Source: Acholeplasmataceae bacterium (GTDB lineage Bacteria > Bacillota_I > Bacilli_A > Acholeplasmatales > Acholeplasmataceae). From it: a stretch of 60,353 nucleotides of DNA. Both the position numbers and the translations under genes were made by a program. Of this stretch, positions 59,622 to 60,353 are shown piece by piece; the stretch's first letter is position 1, and the number at the start of each line of letters is the position of its first letter. The notes beneath the pieces are model-generated. The model saw nothing but the letters and a program-made list of their open reading frames with translations, did not search any database and was not told the DNA's origin. The stretch covers positions 1 through 60,353 of the forward strand of contig RECG01000017.1 in the NCBI GenBank assembly GCA_007692425.1, in the 5' to 3' direction.

Positions 59622-60353
59622 ATGAAAAAATTCCTACTAAAGTTCTTTACGACCATTTTCATGGTTTTATCTCTATCGACCGTAGTGGGACAATCGTATG
59701 CTTATTGGGTTAGCAACAGCAGTGTGTTGACAACACAAGAAGAAGGATTAGTTTCAATAGGCTTTTGGCAATTCTTGACAGAATTCGCCCAAAGTGTCAT
59801 CGCAATGGAAGATTGGGTTGATGCCAATTTCACCGCAACACAAAAAAACTGGTTGTATGACACCGCCTATTCTGTTCAAAAGCAAAACGAAACCATCGTC
59901 ATACAAGGATTAAGTGTTGACAACATCGATTGGATCATCACCGGAACTGGTACAGGTGGAAGCCAGCTTAGAACGATTGGCTATGTAAGCATTATCGATC
60001 GTTCTGTTAATGCCAGCAATCAACCCATTCACACCATCCTGCCAGTTGCGCCATCTGATCCCCCCCCCTATCCAGAATATAGTTTCTTCTTGTCAAACGA
60101 TGTCAATAACGCTCTTACAAACAACCTAAACAGCATCCGTTTGAACTATGCTGTCAACATTCGCACCGCAGGCACCGTGTCGGATGTCACCAACATCTCA
60201 TTTTATGCATCGCGTGGTTTGGCAGATGGTGACGGTGGTAGGCTTGTCAACCGGGCTTTCACGGTCAGTGTCAGCACCAATGCCAGCACATGGACCAACA
60301 TTGGGACCGCCACCCCTGGTGCACCAGCATCCAACAGCGTGAATTTCTCATTC
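59622..60353 (+). CDS. Secreted protein with SipW-type signal (third, cut by window end)
   Basis: 244 codons without a stop to the window end. The ATG at 59622 has GAGGTGA upstream. Signal peptide of about 28 residues ends in S-Y-A-Y-W-V-S, the same A-Y-W pattern as the two genes before. The mature part is larger and differs from theirs: many Asn/Thr/Ser residues, I-Q-G-L-S-V-D-N, a Pro run at about 150, and beta-strand-like N-F-S-F near the cut. It may be a minor or anchor component of the same structure. A SipW-like signal peptidase gene might follow outside the window. Confidence 0.75.
   Translation, partial: MKKFLLKFFTTIFMVLSLSTVVGQSYAYWVSNSSVLTTQEEGLVSIGFWQFLTEFAQSVIAMEDWVDANFTATQKNWLYDTAYSVQKQNETIVIQGLSVDNIDWIITGTGTGGSQLRTIGYVSIIDRSVNASNQPIHTILPVAPSDPPPYPEYSFFLSNDVNNALTNNLNSIRLNYAVNIRTAGTVSDVTNISFYASRGLADGDGGRLVNRAFTVSVSTNASTWTNIGTATPGAPASNSVNFSF

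Noticed and set aside
1-60353. CRISPR arrays, rRNA genes, replication origin or prophage
   Set aside because: No regularly spaced repeats, rRNA segments, DnaA-box cluster or phage structural genes were seen.

Overview
This window is about 60 kb of chromosome from a low-to-mid GC Gram-positive-type bacterium (Bacillota or its Mycoplasmatota relatives). The evidence is lipobox lipoproteins, T-box and ribosomal-protein leaders, Spx, a CcpA-like regulator, ComK- and YlbF/YlbG-like proteins, a SUF operon of the C-D-S-U-B type, class Ib ribonucleotide reductase, and consensus TTGACA/TATAAT promoters. TGA is a normal stop (GAPDH, triosephosphate isomerase neighbours and many others), so this is not a Mycoplasma with the UGA-Trp code. 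Pyruvate:ferredoxin oxidoreductase and thiol peroxidase point to an anaerobic or microaerophilic fermenter feeding on peptides and sugars. The mix resembles Erysipelotrichia/Izemoplasma/Haloplasma-like lineages, but the sequence alone does not fix the taxon.

Layout. 1-2.6 kb: nrdE (3' part), nrdF and a glutaredoxin-like gene. 2.6-5.3 kb: a decayed, AT-richer island with an IS1595-type transposase remnant, a lipoprotein, a 5'-truncated subtilase and a broken second copy of the glutaredoxin-like gene. 5.4-9.6 kb: an AAC(3)-like acetyltransferase, five tRNAs (Trp, His, Gln-UUG, Gln-CUG, Leu) and two envelope proteins. 9.7-13.7 kb: Bcp peroxiredoxin and PFOR. 13.8-19.5 kb: large surface lipoproteins, one with an Ig-like plus S41 protease-like architecture and one with 14 RCC1-type repeats, and a DUF3899-like protein. 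19.7-27.5 kb: a complete oligopeptide ABC transporter with enlarged subunits. 27.8-32.5 kb: sufCDSUB. 32.6-34.2 kb: a tandem active/inactive trypsin-like protease lipoprotein pair. 34.2-40.2 kb: a PucR-type regulator, an orphan sugar-ABC ATPase, a ComK-like protein and a glycolytic operon (pgk, XRE-cupin regulator, HPr-like, tpiA). 40.2-53.1 kb: translation and RNA-modification housekeeping (rpsD, thiI, TrmH-type methylase, def, rsuA, ylbF, ylbG, rpsP, khpA, rimM, trmD, rplS, tyrS, trpS) with ccpA and a lipid kinase. 53.2-58 kb: pepF, spx, a Cys-tailed membrane protein, a CYTH protein and gap.

The most notable region is 58.1-60.35 kb. A class I cyclic-di-GMP riboswitch with an intrinsic terminator and a competing antiterminator sits in front of three consecutive secreted proteins. 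All three have signal sequences ending in an A-Y-W motif, as in SipW-dependent TasA/CalY-type matrix proteins. The third gene runs off the window. This looks like a second-messenger-controlled surface-fibre or biofilm-matrix locus.

Likely regulatory links: a near-consensus cre box lies about 65 bp upstream of the predicted gap start site, and the window also encodes a CcpA-like protein and an HPr-like protein that keeps the regulatory serine. Together these suggest carbon-catabolite control of lower glycolysis. Gene starts were set by Shine-Dalgarno position; domain assignments come from motif recognition by eye, without database searches.
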